NCBI GenBank assembly: GCA_009937095.1
Contig: JAACDB010000051.1
Coordinates: 1 to 37,213 of the forward strand
Reading direction: 5' to 3'
From: Verrucomicrobiota bacterium
GTDB lineage: Bacteria; Verrucomicrobiota; Verrucomicrobiia; Opitutales; Coraliomargaritaceae
Length of the DNA stretch: 37,213 nt
Under the pieces are notes generated by a model. That model searched no databases. It was not told the DNA's origin and saw only the letters and a list, made by a program, of their open reading frames with translations. The translations under genes were made by a program, and so were the position numbers. Positions 8,313 through 17,502 of this stretch are shown here, one piece after another. Numbering within the stretch: position 1 is the first letter of the stretch; the number at the start of each line of letters is the position of its first letter.

Positions 8313-8882
8313 ATGGCGGACCTATTGTTTTATCTTTTTGCAGGCATCACGCTGATATCGGCCCTTGTCATGGTGCTGATGCCCAATGCCGTGAACGGGG
8401 CCATGTGTATGATCGTTTCCTTTTTGGGAACGGCGGCGCTCTTCGTCCTGCTGGAGGCCTACTTCCTCGCGATTTTGCAAGTGCTGGTTTATGCCGGTGC
8501 GGTTATGGTGCTCTTCCTTTTCATCATCATGTTGTTGGATGTGGGCGAGGACAGTCCTGCCGTTAAGCCAGCCAAGCTTAGCATCTTTGCCGCACTCACC
8601 GGATTTGTGATTCTTTCCGGCTTGGTCATCAGTCTCTTTACCGATCCTGCCTCGCTTCCGGCTACGCCCGCTTTTGAGGTTGCGGAAAACCCCACCGGGC
8701 TCAGCGCGAATAACGGGATTCCTTTTACCACCTCGGCAAAATCTTTTGGCTACAGCTTATTTACGAAATACATGCTGCCGTTTCAAATGACCGGCTTCCT
8801 ACTCCTCGCCGCAATGGTCGGGGTCATTGTTGTTAGTAAACGCATTACGGAAACCGAGCCTGAAGCGGAAACCACGGACTGA
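8313..8882 (+). CDS. nuoJ: NADH-quinone oxidoreductase subunit J
   Basis: NuoJ is a small membrane subunit of the proton-pumping arm. The 189-residue protein has five hydrophobic stretches and the conserved third helix region [21 protein letters not shown], which contains the flexible pi-bulge helix involved in coupling. A polar, Pro-rich loop (about residues 105-140) separates helix 4 from helix 5, and the tail is acidic. It lies between nuoI and nuoK with gaps of 7 and 11 bases, the standard complex I order. No Shine-Dalgarno sequence precedes the ATG. Confidence 0.95.
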   Translation: MADLLFYLFAGITLISALVMVLMPNAVNGAMCMIVSFLGTAALFVLLEAYFLAILQVLVYAGAVMVLFLFIIMLLDVGEDSPAVKPAKLSIFAALTGFVILSGLVISLFTDPASLPATPAFEVAENPTGLSANNGIPFTTSAKSFGYSLFTKYMLPFQMTGFLLLAAMVGVIVVSKRITETEPEAETTD

Positions 8883-8893
8883 ACCTTCTTTTC

Positions 8894-9199
8894 ATGACCA
8901 TTGGACTCAACGCCTTTCTTATCATAGCTGGATTGCTCTTTGCGATCGGGATGCTTGGGGTAACGCTGCGCCGCAACACCCTGGTGATGTTTATGTCTCT
9001 TGAGATGATGTTAACCGCTGTGAATCTCGCACTGGTCGCGTTCTCGCGCTACAACGGTACGATGGACGGCAACCTCTTCGTCTTTTTCATTATTACGGTC
9101 GCCGCCGCAGAAGTCGCAGTCGGCCTCGCTATCATAGTGGCACTTTTCAAGCGTCGCCAATCCGTCATGGTTGAACACCTCAACGTCCTCAGCCGTTAA
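8894..9199 (+). CDS. nuoK: NADH-quinone oxidoreductase subunit K
   Basis: NuoK is the small three-helix antiporter-related (MrpC-like) membrane subunit. All three helices are present in its 101 residues, with the two functional glutamates in the membrane: one in [20 protein letters not shown] (helix 2) and one in [17 protein letters not shown] (helix 3). The length matches the family closely. The stop is followed by nuoL after 4 bases, and the C-terminal tail is ERR-poor and polar ([12 protein letters not shown]). Confidence 0.96.
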   Translation: MTIGLNAFLIIAGLLFAIGMLGVTLRRNTLVMFMSLEMMLTAVNLALVAFSRYNGTMDGNLFVFFIITVAAAEVAVGLAIIVALFKRRQSVMVEHLNVLSR

Positions 9200-9203
9200 T
9201 ACG

Positions 9204-11054
9204 ATGCCTCCGGTTACTGCACTTCTCATCACTTTGTTTGCCCCGCTTTTAACGGCTGCTGGTATCGCCTTTTTCTTTCGCCGTCAGGGAGGCGTGGCTT
9301 CCGCGCTTTCTGTAGGAGCGGCAACCCTGCTATGCGTCTGCGCCTTCATTGCGATTAATGGGCGAGGGGATGCCACGCTTGCCGCCAGTTGTGACTGGTT
9401 GAGTTTGGGGCAGTTTAAAGTGAGCATGGGTTTCCTCTTTGACGATGTTGCCGCCACCATGCTGGCAATGGTTTCCTTTGTAGGACTACTGATTCATATC
9501 TTCAGTCTGGGTTATATGAAGACAGACAAGGCCCGCGCACGTTTCTTCGGCGGGCTTTCGATCTTTATGTTTTCCATGATGGGCATCGTCCTGGCGGATA
9601 ACCTCATCATGATTTTTGTTTTCTGGGAACTGGTGGGTTTCAGTTCATACATGCTGATTGGGCACTACCTTGAAACAGACGAAGCCAAGGCGGCTTCGAA
9701 GAAGGCCTTTATCGTCAATCGCATTGGCGATTTGGGGTTCCTTGTCGGTATCGTGACCGCTTACTGGCATTTTGGAACCACTGATCTCGCTGCGATGGAA
9801 GCTCTCACTCTCGGGCATCCCGGTTTAGTGAATGCCAGCATCGCGGCCTTCCTAATGTGCGGTTTCATCGGTAAGTCCGCGCAATTCCCGCTGCATGTCT
9901 GGTTGCCGGATGCCATGGCGGGTCCAACGCCAGTTTCAGCTTTGATTCACGCTGCCACCATGGTGGCGGCGGGGGTTTATTTCCTGATTCGCATTGTCTT
10001 CCTCTTTCCGGCGGAGGTCTTGGATTTCGTGGCTTGGTTGGGCACGGCAGTGGCGGTGTATGCCGGGTTCTGCGCTTACGCCCAGAATGACATCAAGCGC
10101 ATCCTTGCCTATTCGACCTTATCGCAACTCGGCTACATGGCTGCGGCTTTTGGTCTTGGCTATCCCGGCGTTGCCTTGTTTCACCTCATTACCCACGCCT
10201 TCTTCAAAGCCCTTCTTTTCCTTGGAGCGGGTTCCGTGATTCACGGCTGCCATCACGAGCAGGATATTTTCAAAATGGGTGGTCTGCTCAAACGAATGCC
10301 GGTAACCGCGATTACTTCTGCCGTTGGTGTGCTGGCGCTCTGCGGTGTTTACGGCCTGGCGGGTTTTTATTCCAAGGATGCCATTCTCATTGCAGGCGGG
10401 CTGGGAACCACGCCGATCTTTTTTCTGCTCACCTTGGGCGCTTTCCTAACCGCCGGTTACATGGGGCGTTTGTTCTGGGTCGCCTTCCTAGGTGCGCCTA
10501 AATCCGACGCGGCTTCTCATGCGAAAGAAAGCCCGCTCACTATGGTGATCCCCTTGATCATTCTGGCGGGGCTTTCCGTTGTGGGTGGTATGATCCAACT
10601 CTGGCCCGAATCGCTTGGCGGTTTGATACGGCATGATTTGGATCACCTGCATCATGCGGAAGGCTACGCAGCGATGCACCACACGGTCTTGATCTTTGGC
10701 AGTGCTGCTTGGGTGATCGGTCTTCTGGCGGCATTTTTCTTTTATGGAGCCGGGGCAAAAGAAGACCGCCTCGCGAGCAAAGTGCCTGCGGTGTTTGGTT
10801 TCCTCAAAGCACGGCTCTGGTTTGATGAGATCTACGGTTTCTATGTTGCCAAGATCCAGGATCGCTTTGCGGCGCTCTTGAGTTTTCTGGATGTTTTCCT
10901 ACTGAAAGGCCTGATCGTCCGTGGTAGTGCGGGTTTGGTAACGCTGCTTGGGTTGGGTGCACGGGCACTCCATGTAGGTAACGTCCATGCTTATGTTTAT
11001 TGGTTCCTGGGAGGACTCCTTCTTTTTTGGGCTTACGCCGGAGGACTCCTTTAA
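9204..11054 (+). CDS. nuoL: NADH-quinone oxidoreductase subunit L
   Basis: NuoL is the distal antiporter-like proton-pumping subunit with a long lateral helix. The 616-residue protein shows the signatures FVFWELVGFSSYMLIGHYLE (with the helix-5 Glu) and KSAQFPLHVWLPDAMAGPTP followed by VSALIHAATMVAAGVYFLIR (with the conserved Lys and His residues). The last 100 residues contain the predicted lateral helix and a final transmembrane segment. I chose the ATG at 9204, four bases after nuoK. The same frame is open back to a TTG at 9171 inside nuoK, but those extra residues ([10 protein letters not shown]) are polar and unlike NuoL starts. Confidence 0.96.
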   Translation: MPPVTALLITLFAPLLTAAGIAFFFRRQGGVASALSVGAATLLCVCAFIAINGRGDATLAASCDWLSLGQFKVSMGFLFDDVAATMLAMVSFVGLLIHIFSLGYMKTDKARARFFGGLSIFMFSMMGIVLADNLIMIFVFWELVGFSSYMLIGHYLETDEAKAASKKAFIVNRIGDLGFLVGIVTAYWHFGTTDLAAMEALTLGHPGLVNASIAAFLMCGFIGKSAQFPLHVWLPDAMAGPTPVSALIHAATMVAAGVYFLIRIVFLFPAEVLDFVAWLGTAVAVYAGFCAYAQNDIKRILAYSTLSQLGYMAAAFGLGYPGVALFHLITHAFFKALLFLGAGSVIHGCHHEQDIFKMGGLLKRMPVTAITSAVGVLALCGVYGLAGFYSKDAILIAGGLGTTPIFFLLTLGAFLTAGYMGRLFWVAFLGAPKSDAASHAKESPLTMVIPLIILAGLSVVGGMIQLWPESLGGLIRHDLDHLHHAEGYAAMHHTVLIFGSAAWVIGLLAAFFFYGAGAKEDRLASKVPAVFGFLKARLWFDEIYGFYVAKIQDRFAALLSFLDVFLLKGLIVRGSAGLVTLLGLGARALHVGNVHAYVYWFLGGLLLFWAYAGGLL

Positions 11055-11082
11055 GAACGCTCTCTGAAATTTGATAACCGCC

Positions 11083-12660
11083 ATGTTTGAAACACACGCA
11101 ACCCTTCTTCTCGCCGCCATTCTTGTTCCCTTGTTGGCTGGGGTCGTGCTGGCCTTTGGATCCGGATTATCAACAGGTCTGCGGCGGGGTGTGGCTCTTG
11201 TCGGATTTGGGTTTCCCATGTTGGCGGCCCTCCTCTTGGCGTTTCGTTTTGATGCCAGTTTAGCCGGGGGCTATAATTTCGAGTCCAAACTGGCAACCGG
11301 GTTGGAATCGATCGGGATCTACCTGCACCTAGGATTAAACGGAATATCCCTGCCCCTCTTCTTGTTGGCTGGCGTGGTTGGTTTTGCGGCGGGGCTTTAT
11401 GCCATCTTTTCAAATACCGAACGCCCGCATCTTTACCTTGCGCTCATGCTCTTCATGCAGGGTGGTTTGATGGGGACCTTCGCTTCGGTTGATATCTTCT
11501 TCTTCTATTTCTTTCACGAATTCGCGCTCATCCCGACCTTTATTATGATTGCGGTTTGGGGTGGAACCGGTCGCCGTGCGGCGGCCATGGAGATGACCAT
11601 TTACCTGACCCTTGGAGCAATGCTTTCGTTGCTCGGCTTGGTGGCACTTTATGTGACCAGTGGAGCAGAGTCCTTCTCCCTGCCAGAGCTGCGGGCTTAC
11701 CTCGCCGCGCAGCCCCTCTCGGAGACCCTGCAGTCTAATATATTTGCCCTCCTTCTGTTTGGCTTCGGTATTCTGGTATCGCTTTTCCCGTTTCACAGTT
11801 GGGCGCCCAAGGGCTACGCCGCCGCCCCAACCGGTGCGGCCATGTTGCACGCAGGGGTACTCAAGAAGTTTGGACTTTACGGCCTACTGCAAATTGCGGC
11901 ACCGCTTTTACCTGCGGGTTTGGCGCATTGGTTCCCGTGGCTCGCCTGGTTGGCGCTGGGTAATATTATTATCATTGGGCTTATCACAATCGCGCAACGT
12001 GACCTTAAATTGATGCTGGGGTACAGTTCCGTGATGCATATGGGTTACGCCTTTCTGGGTATTGCCGCCTTCTCGGTTGTCGGGGCGGGCGGTGCTTTAC
12101 TGATGATGGTGGCGCACGGTTTATCGGTGGCGCTGCTGTTCATGCTTTCAACCTGCATCTACCACCGCAGCCTTACCTTCGACCTCAAGGCCATGGGCGG
12201 ATTGGCTACCAAGGCTCCTGTTTTATGCGCCTTCTTTGTGGCGGCGAGCATGGCGAGTATCGGCCTTCCGGGCTTTGGTAATTTCTGGGGCGAGTTTACC
12301 ATCTTCGTTGCTCTTGCGGAAACGGAAGTCACCCGATGGCTGGTTCTCCCCGCTGCTTTGGGTATTATTATTTCGGCTATCTACGGCTTGAGGGCCGTCG
12401 CCAATATTTTCTTTGGCAGTCCAAGAGCTGAGTTTGCCGCGCGTCTTGAAAATGATGCGATTAAAGATGTTCAGGCTTTTGAAAAAGCACCTGCCTTGGT
12501 TCTTTTGGCGGCGCTTGTCCTTATCGGGGGGTTTCCCCGCCTGATCAGTGATCGGGCGGATGCTGAATTGGCAGAGCTTTATCCCGCGACAGAGTCCCTG
12601 CCGCATTTTGAAACAATAGCGGTTACCCCAGAAATGGAAACCAGGAAGGAAACCCATTAA
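11083..12660 (+). CDS. nuoM: NADH-quinone oxidoreductase subunit M
   Basis: NuoM is the middle antiporter-like subunit of the membrane arm. The 525-residue protein carries FYFFHEFALIPTFIMIAVWG, with the essential Glu of helix 5, and FHSWAPKGYAAAPTGAAMLH followed by AGVLKKFGLYGLLQ, with the helix-8 lysine. About 14 hydrophobic segments are visible. I start at the ATG at 11083 (MFETHATLLLAAIL), since the in-frame TTG at 11071 adds only four residues and neither has a ribosome binding site. The stop overlaps the nuoN ATG by one base (TAATG). Confidence 0.96.
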   Translation: MFETHATLLLAAILVPLLAGVVLAFGSGLSTGLRRGVALVGFGFPMLAALLLAFRFDASLAGGYNFESKLATGLESIGIYLHLGLNGISLPLFLLAGVVGFAAGLYAIFSNTERPHLYLALMLFMQGGLMGTFASVDIFFFYFFHEFALIPTFIMIAVWGGTGRRAAAMEMTIYLTLGAMLSLLGLVALYVTSGAESFSLPELRAYLAAQPLSETLQSNIFALLLFGFGILVSLFPFHSWAPKGYAAAPTGAAMLHAGVLKKFGLYGLLQIAAPLLPAGLAHWFPWLAWLALGNIIIIGLITIAQRDLKLMLGYSSVMHMGYAFLGIAAFSVVGAGGALLMMVAHGLSVALLFMLSTCIYHRSLTFDLKAMGGLATKAPVLCAFFVAASMASIGLPGFGNFWGEFTIFVALAETEVTRWLVLPAALGIIISAIYGLRAVANIFFGSPRAEFAARLENDAIKDVQAFEKAPALVLLAALVLIGGFPRLISDRADAELAELYPATESLPHFETIAVTPEMETRKETH

Positions 12661-14165
12661 TGAACGAAGGACTGGCAGATTTTCTACGCGGAATTGCGGC
12701 AACAAATGAGTGGTGGGTCATCCTCCCCGAGATTTTGCTGGCGGTGTTGGCGCTTGGTTTACTCGTGCTGGAGTTGCTGTCGCCCAATATTCGCAAGCTT
12801 GTTCCCCGGGTGGCGATGGCGGGGCAAGGAGTGATTCTTGTTTTGCTACTTGCCTTTGGATGTAGCGATTGTGGCGGGGTGCCCGAAGAATCTTATTTTG
12901 GCGGGCTCTTGCAGTCCAATGAATGGACCATGGTAATGCGGGTCTTCTTTTTGTTCAGTGCACTGATGGTATCTTACCTCGGCGGCCTTTTTCTGGCGCG
13001 GCAAAATCTCGCAAAAGAGGAATTCTATCATTTGGTCATTCTTGTCGCAGCGGCGATGATGTTGCTCGTGCAGAGTAACAATTTTGTGATGCTTTTTGTG
13101 GCTCTGGAAATGGTCACGGTAGCTTTCTATGTTCTGGTCGCCTACCGTCGAAGCAGTTCGCTCTCTCTAGAAGCGGGTATTAAATACTTGATTTTAGGCG
13201 CCTTGAGTTCATCGATTCTCCTCTTTGGAATTGTCTTGCTCTACGGGGTGGGGGGAAATCCCGCACTTCCCGGTGCAAGTGGCGATTCGCTGAATTTCGA
13301 CGCCTTGGGCAGCTTCATTGCTTTAAATCCTGACAATCCGCTGGTCTTGACCGGAGCGATGCTGGTGCTGGCAGGCGTCTGTTTTAAAATCGGAGCGGTA
13401 CCCTTTCAGATCTGGGTGCCGGATGTTTATCAAGGTGCGCCTACTCCGGTAACGGCATACCTGGCAGTCGCTTCCAAGGCTGCGGGATTCATGGTGCTTC
13501 TGGGATTACTGCATGGACCCTTCCTCTCGCTCCAGGGCTTTTTGGTTCCGGTGCTGGTGGCCATTTCAGGTGCTTCTATTTTATTTGGAAACATCGCAGC
13601 CGTTACGCAGGGCAACCTCAAGCGTTTGCTAGGTCTTTCAGGGATCGCACACGCGGGTTATCTCCTTATGGGAGTTGTGGCGTCCTGCTCAGTTGATTGG
13701 GCGGACCGCGCGGTACTATTTTATCTCATCACTTACCTGCTCGCATCCTTTGCAGTATTTACAGTGCTATCGATTGCAGGGCAGGGGGATGACGCTGAAA
13801 CCTCCATGGAAACTTACCGGAATCTTTCACAACGACAACCTTTCTTGGGTGGCGTGCTTACCCTGGGGCTGGGGTCTTTGGCGGGTATTCCTCCCTTGGG
13901 TGGTTTTATCGCGAAGCTCTTTCTTTTTGTGGCGGCGTTTCAGGCGGGCTTATACGGACTCTTGATTGTTTCCGTGCTGGGAGTTGTGATATCAATCTAT
14001 TACTACTTTGGTTGGATTCGTACAGTCTACTTCAAAAGCACCGGAGCGACGGATGAAGCAGCATCAGCCGAAGTATTAGGAATTCAAGCCCGTTGCGTAA
14101 TGGGTTTTTTGGTTGCTGCGATTATTCTGTTGGGCGTATTTCCCGGAGCGATGAGTCTGCTTTAG
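12660..14165 (+). CDS. nuoN: NADH-quinone oxidoreductase subunit N
   Basis: NuoN is the third antiporter-like subunit and the last gene of this complex I operon. The 501-residue protein has FVALEMVTVAFYVLVAYRRS with the helix-5 Glu, GIKYLILGALSSSILLFGI, and KIGAVPFQIWVPDVYQGAPT followed by PVTAYLAVASKAAGF with the helix-8 Lys. Translation is probably coupled to nuoM; AAGGA sits about 9 bases before the ATG. Its TAG stop overlaps the TAA stop of the convergent gene by 4 bases (14162-14165), so there is no room for a terminator between the two. Confidence 0.96.
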   Translation: MNEGLADFLRGIAATNEWWVILPEILLAVLALGLLVLELLSPNIRKLVPRVAMAGQGVILVLLLAFGCSDCGGVPEESYFGGLLQSNEWTMVMRVFFLFSALMVSYLGGLFLARQNLAKEEFYHLVILVAAAMMLLVQSNNFVMLFVALEMVTVAFYVLVAYRRSSSLSLEAGIKYLILGALSSSILLFGIVLLYGVGGNPALPGASGDSLNFDALGSFIALNPDNPLVLTGAMLVLAGVCFKIGAVPFQIWVPDVYQGAPTPVTAYLAVASKAAGFMVLLGLLHGPFLSLQGFLVPVLVAISGASILFGNIAAVTQGNLKRLLGLSGIAHAGYLLMGVVASCSVDWADRAVLFYLITYLLASFAVFTVLSIAGQGDDAETSMETYRNLSQRQPFLGGVLTLGLGSLAGIPPLGGFIAKLFLFVAAFQAGLYGLLIVSVLGVVISIYYYFGWIRTVYFKSTGATDEAASAEVLGIQARCVMGFLVAAIILLGVFPGAMSLL

Positions 14166-15766
14166 GGAACGGAACGAGTGCTGTCAGTCGCCTCCTCGCT
14201 TGCGCCTTGAATGCGTTCGCGAACTTTGCGGGCCTCGAATTCAAGACTCTGGTATTCCAGAAAATCGGCGGCTTCACTAAGGAATTCAAGGTCTTCGCTT
14301 TCATCAAGGAGAACACGGCGGTATTCCCGTAAAGCGTTATTGAGTTGGCCTGCATCACGCAAGGTACGTGCCAATAATTTGCGGACTTCAATTCTTTCCG
14401 GTGCTTGTTCCAGTAAGCTTTGCATCAAAAGAATGAGGGTATCTTTTTTGACCTTTTTGGATTCACTTTCGAGAACACTTTCCACGTAGGCTATCTGCGC
14501 ATCACTTGATTGCGGCCATTGCTTGTAAATGTTGTGCCATATTTTGGAAGAATCTCGAGCTTCACAGGCATTGGTAAAACTAAAAATACATTCGAGGCCC
14601 AATAGGGCGTAAATGACGATTCGAAACAACAACTCCGTGGCCAAGCCAAGCTGCGCAGTTATTTTTCTGAGCGCTAGGATGCTTGAAACACAAATAACAG
14701 CTAGGGCAAAATAATAGGAATATAATTCAAAAGCCTCCGTACCGTCGATAAACTCACCCCCTGCTACGATAGGCGATAGCGCTAAAAAGAAATAGCAAAT
14801 CACGCCAAAGAGAAGATTGCGTGCCCATTGATGTTTGCGGTTTAAGAGTCCCAGTATGACAAAGGGAGGGAACAATAAAAAGGGGGCAAGATTGATTCCG
14901 GTAGCAACGGAATAACTTATGCTGCTGGGGATGGCTCGGTAGAATTCCAGGTTTAAGGGGACAAAGGTTTGCCTGAGCAGATATTGCATGTAATGCCCGG
15001 CCTTGAAGCTCCATTCGCTCAGTACAAATGGACCTGCATCAAAGGCACTTTTATTACTCAGCCAAGCACCCGCAAACAGGCAGATGCAGAGCATAGGCAG
15101 GATCCAGTTGTAATCGGTTATGCGGGTAGGATAGCTGCGCTTGTAGGTCAATAGAGCCAGTATGAGCGGCAGAAAAATAAAATTTGGATGAATCAATAGC
15201 CCGAGCGTGGTGAGTGCTATGAGCAGGAGGTAGCGCTTGGTGGTCAGCTGACTTGCGGAAAGGTTGAGAACTGCAAGTAGCAAAACAAATCCGATCAAGA
15301 CATGGCGATGACCCGGCCAGAAAAGGACCGGAATAACAGAGGGATGCAGGGCGAAAATAAGCGTTGCCAACCAGGTGGCCGTTAGGCGCATTTTGCGCAG
15401 AAAGGACCAGAGGAAAAAAACCGCGAGGAGGTGAAGCGCAATGTTGATCAGTCGGTGTGAAAAGGCAGGTTTCAGCGGCAAAGCTTGTTCCAGGAAGTAG
15501 GAGCTACGACTAAAGGGATCGTAAGCCCGCAACTGGCTGGGATGCCAGGCCTTTGTCCAGGATGAGATTTCGTGAAAACCACTCGCGCTTGCTAAGTCAT
15601 TTTTATTCCATAATTCCCCGGAAAAGAGCAGCGGACTGAAAACCAGGAGCACCAAAATAAAAAGGATGGCGCATTGAAGGCGGCTTGCTTTTTCTTTTTT
15701 TCTCCGGCGGGGGCTATGGGGCTCCCTGGTTGCGGTCTCGTTTGAGTTGCTTGCTTCGGGCGTCAT
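14162..15766 (-). CDS. GT-C/TMTC-like polytopic membrane protein with C-terminal TPR-like region
   Basis: The 534-residue protein starts with a basic cytoplasmic tail (RRRKKEKASR), followed by about ten hydrophobic segments from residue 30 to about 400. The final 130 residues look like TPR helices (LRDAGQLNNALREYRRVLLD). The early membrane part has INIALHLLAVFFLWSFLRKM and ATLIFALHPSVIPVLFWPGH, matching the pattern of the TMTC/DUF1736 family of polyprenyl-linked sugar transferases. The acidic residue and GRxD motif usually found after FALHP are not conserved here (PVLFWPGHRHVLI). A glycosyltransferase role is therefore only an inference. It starts 2 bases after the DUF192 gene stops and likely shares its transcript. 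Confidence 0.6.
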   Translation of the reverse strand: MTPEASNSNETATREPHSPRRRKKEKASRLQCAILFILVLLVFSPLLFSGELWNKNDLASASGFHEISSWTKAWHPSQLRAYDPFSRSSYFLEQALPLKPAFSHRLINIALHLLAVFFLWSFLRKMRLTATWLATLIFALHPSVIPVLFWPGHRHVLIGFVLLLAVLNLSASQLTTKRYLLLIALTTLGLLIHPNFIFLPLILALLTYKRSYPTRITDYNWILPMLCICLFAGAWLSNKSAFDAGPFVLSEWSFKAGHYMQYLLRQTFVPLNLEFYRAIPSSISYSVATGINLAPFLLFPPFVILGLLNRKHQWARNLLFGVICYFFLALSPIVAGGEFIDGTEAFELYSYYFALAVICVSSILALRKITAQLGLATELLFRIVIYALLGLECIFSFTNACEARDSSKIWHNIYKQWPQSSDAQIAYVESVLESESKKVKKDTLILLMQSLLEQAPERIEVRKLLARTLRDAGQLNNALREYRRVLLDESEDLEFLSEAADFLEYQSLEFEARKVRERIQGASEEATDSTRSVP

Positions 15767-15768
15767 AC

Positions 15769-16287
15769 TTATGGGAGGAGTCGATTATTGGGGTTCATGC
15801 CACGAGCCGAAAGGGCTTCGGCGAGTGCTTTCAGGTCCAGTTCGTCACGGAGCTGAATCCCAAGCGCCTTCATTTGACCTTGTTCTAGTTCCAGAGCAAA
15901 TTGAATATTAGGGTTCCGGGAACGAACCGTTTTTTCATCATGCGGATAGAGGTGATGGATTTCAAGGAGTGAACCGGCAGCATCAGAATAACCAAGGTCG
16001 AGCGGAATAAGGGTATTTCGCATCCAGAAAGCGCGCTCCTGCGGCTGAGCAAAAACAAAGAGCATCCCATGGCGCGGTGCTAGAGCCTCGCGGTGCATCA
16101 AGCCGCGAGCCTGTTCGTTCGGATAAATTGCGAGCTGTAATTCCAGTTGAGCCGACCCGACCCCAATCGGGAAATACACCTCCGGCCCCATCGGGGGTGC
16201 TTCTTGAGGGACGGGGGAGCAGGCCGCCATAAATGAAAGAAGAATCCACCCTTTTACGGGAAGGCTCGATAAAAACTTGCAGGTCAT
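15769..16287 (-). CDS. DUF192 family lipoprotein
   Basis: The protein belongs to the DUF192 family of small, extracytoplasmic proteins of unknown function. Its core is seen at NEQARGLMHREALAPRHGML followed by FVFAQPQERAFWMRNTLIPL, which includes the conserved RGLM, GMLFVF and FWMxNTLIPLD motifs. A signal peptide (SSLPVKGWILLSFMAAC) ends in a lipobox-like MAAC at C23, so it is probably an envelope lipoprotein. I start at the ATG at 16287; the frame runs back to a GTG at 16317, which would place ten extra polar residues before the signal peptide. It is divergent from the peptidase gene, and the GT-C-like gene follows after 2 bases. Confidence 0.8.
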   Translation of the reverse strand: MTCKFLSSLPVKGWILLSFMAACSPVPQEAPPMGPEVYFPIGVGSAQLELQLAIYPNEQARGLMHREALAPRHGMLFVFAQPQERAFWMRNTLIPLDLGYSDAAGSLLEIHHLYPHDEKTVRSRNPNIQFALELEQGQMKALGIQLRDELDLKALAEALSARGMNPNNRLLP

Positions 16288-16356
16288 TGTTTTAATCAAG
16301 GTAATTTTGTGACACACTTTCTACAAATAGATGCTTTTTAATAGGAATCAAACGTT

Positions 16357-17502
16357 ATGAGCCGCCAATCGCCCAATGCCCGCTTTCTCTACGCCAACAC
16401 CGCTGAGTGTGCGGATCTCTATTATTTGTGTGGGGTACAGGTGCCGGATGCTTTTTTGGCGGGGGTGATTCGTGGAGCATCCTTCGTGGTGGTCAATCGT
16501 TTGGAATATGGCCGAGTCGCGGCGCAGACGTCCATGGATCACGTATATTTATTGGAAGCCGAACTGCAGAAGGCCAGTGCTGCCCTGAAGCTTCCATTGA
16601 TGGAGACGGGGCCGGCGGAGCTGATGCTTTATTATTTGCAGAAGGCGCGACTCCGCTCAGTGGAACTGCCGCGCAATTTCCCCGCAGCCCTTTATGCGCG
16701 TCTGGTTGCCGCGGGCATCAAGGTGGTCTTTGGCGGGGCACCTTTCTTTAGCGAGCGGGAATACAAAAGTGAGGTCGAGGCAAAAGCCATCCGTCGGGGC
16801 AACGCAGCCAGTGCCGCCGGGATTCGAGCCGCTGAGCAGGTTCTTCGAGCATCAGACATTGTGGGTAACTCCATAAAATATAAAGGGCGCACCCTTACCT
16901 CAGAAGCCTTGCGTGCCATTGTGGATCGTACCTGCCTGGAACGCGGGGCGCTCGCGCAGAACACCATCGTCGCGGGAGGCAATCAAGCCTGTGATCCGCA
17001 TGAAGGCGGGCACGGACCCTTGCGCCCGAATCAATTGATTATCGTGGATTGTTTTCCGCGGATGCAAGCAACCGGCTATCATGGTGATATGACACGAACT
17101 TTTTTGAAGGGACGGGCGAATGAAGCGCAACGTGGCTTAGTGGCGGCAGTGCAGGCAGCGCAATGGGCAGCCCTTTCGAAGGTAAAGCACGGAGTGAGTG
17201 GGGCGTTGGTGCATGCTGCCGCAGAGGCGGTATTTCAGAAGCGTGGCTACTACACTCAACGCAAGGGGGATAACTTTACAGGCTTCATTCATTCTACCGG
17301 TCATGGTTTGGGTCTCGAGGTACACGAGAGCCCCCGTGTTTCAAGTGCCGCGCCAGCGCTCCAAAAGGGGCAGGTTATCACCATTGAGCCCGGGCTTTAT
17401 TACCCTGGGATTGGTGCCTGTCGTATTGAGGATGTCGTGCAAGTTACCCGGAAGGGCTATGACTCCCTGTCCTCTATGCACTACCGTTGGGAAATCCGTT
17501 AA
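16357..17502 (+). CDS. M24-family Xaa-Pro peptidase (aminopeptidase P-like)
   Basis: The C-terminal two thirds form a pita-bread metallopeptidase domain with all five metal ligands: D231 (IIVDCFPR), D244 (YHGDMTRTF), H316 (HSTGHGLGLEVHESP), E344 (ITIEPGLYYP) and E358 (RIEDVVQV). The first 140 residues correspond to the creatinase/prolidase N-terminal domain. Such enzymes remove N-terminal residues before proline or cleave Xaa-Pro dipeptides; which one applies cannot be decided from sequence, although the GHGLG-EVHE pattern is typical of the PepQ/YpdF-like group. The 381-residue length is normal. AGGA lies 10 bases before the ATG. Its TAA stop overlaps that of the convergent dapL by 4 bases. 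Confidence 0.85.
   Translation: MSRQSPNARFLYANTAECADLYYLCGVQVPDAFLAGVIRGASFVVVNRLEYGRVAAQTSMDHVYLLEAELQKASAALKLPLMETGPAELMLYYLQKARLRSVELPRNFPAALYARLVAAGIKVVFGGAPFFSEREYKSEVEAKAIRRGNAASAAGIRAAEQVLRASDIVGNSIKYKGRTLTSEALRAIVDRTCLERGALAQNTIVAGGNQACDPHEGGHGPLRPNQLIIVDCFPRMQATGYHGDMTRTFLKGRANEAQRGLVAAVQAAQWAALSKVKHGVSGALVHAAAEAVFQKRGYYTQRKGDNFTGFIHSTGHGLGLEVHESPRVSSAAPALQKGQVITIEPGLYYPGIGACRIEDVVQVTRKGYDSLSSMHYRWEIR

Noticed and set aside
9171-9203. TTG start of nuoL inside nuoK
   Set aside because: The extra residues are polar and unlike NuoL, and the ATG just after nuoK is adequate.
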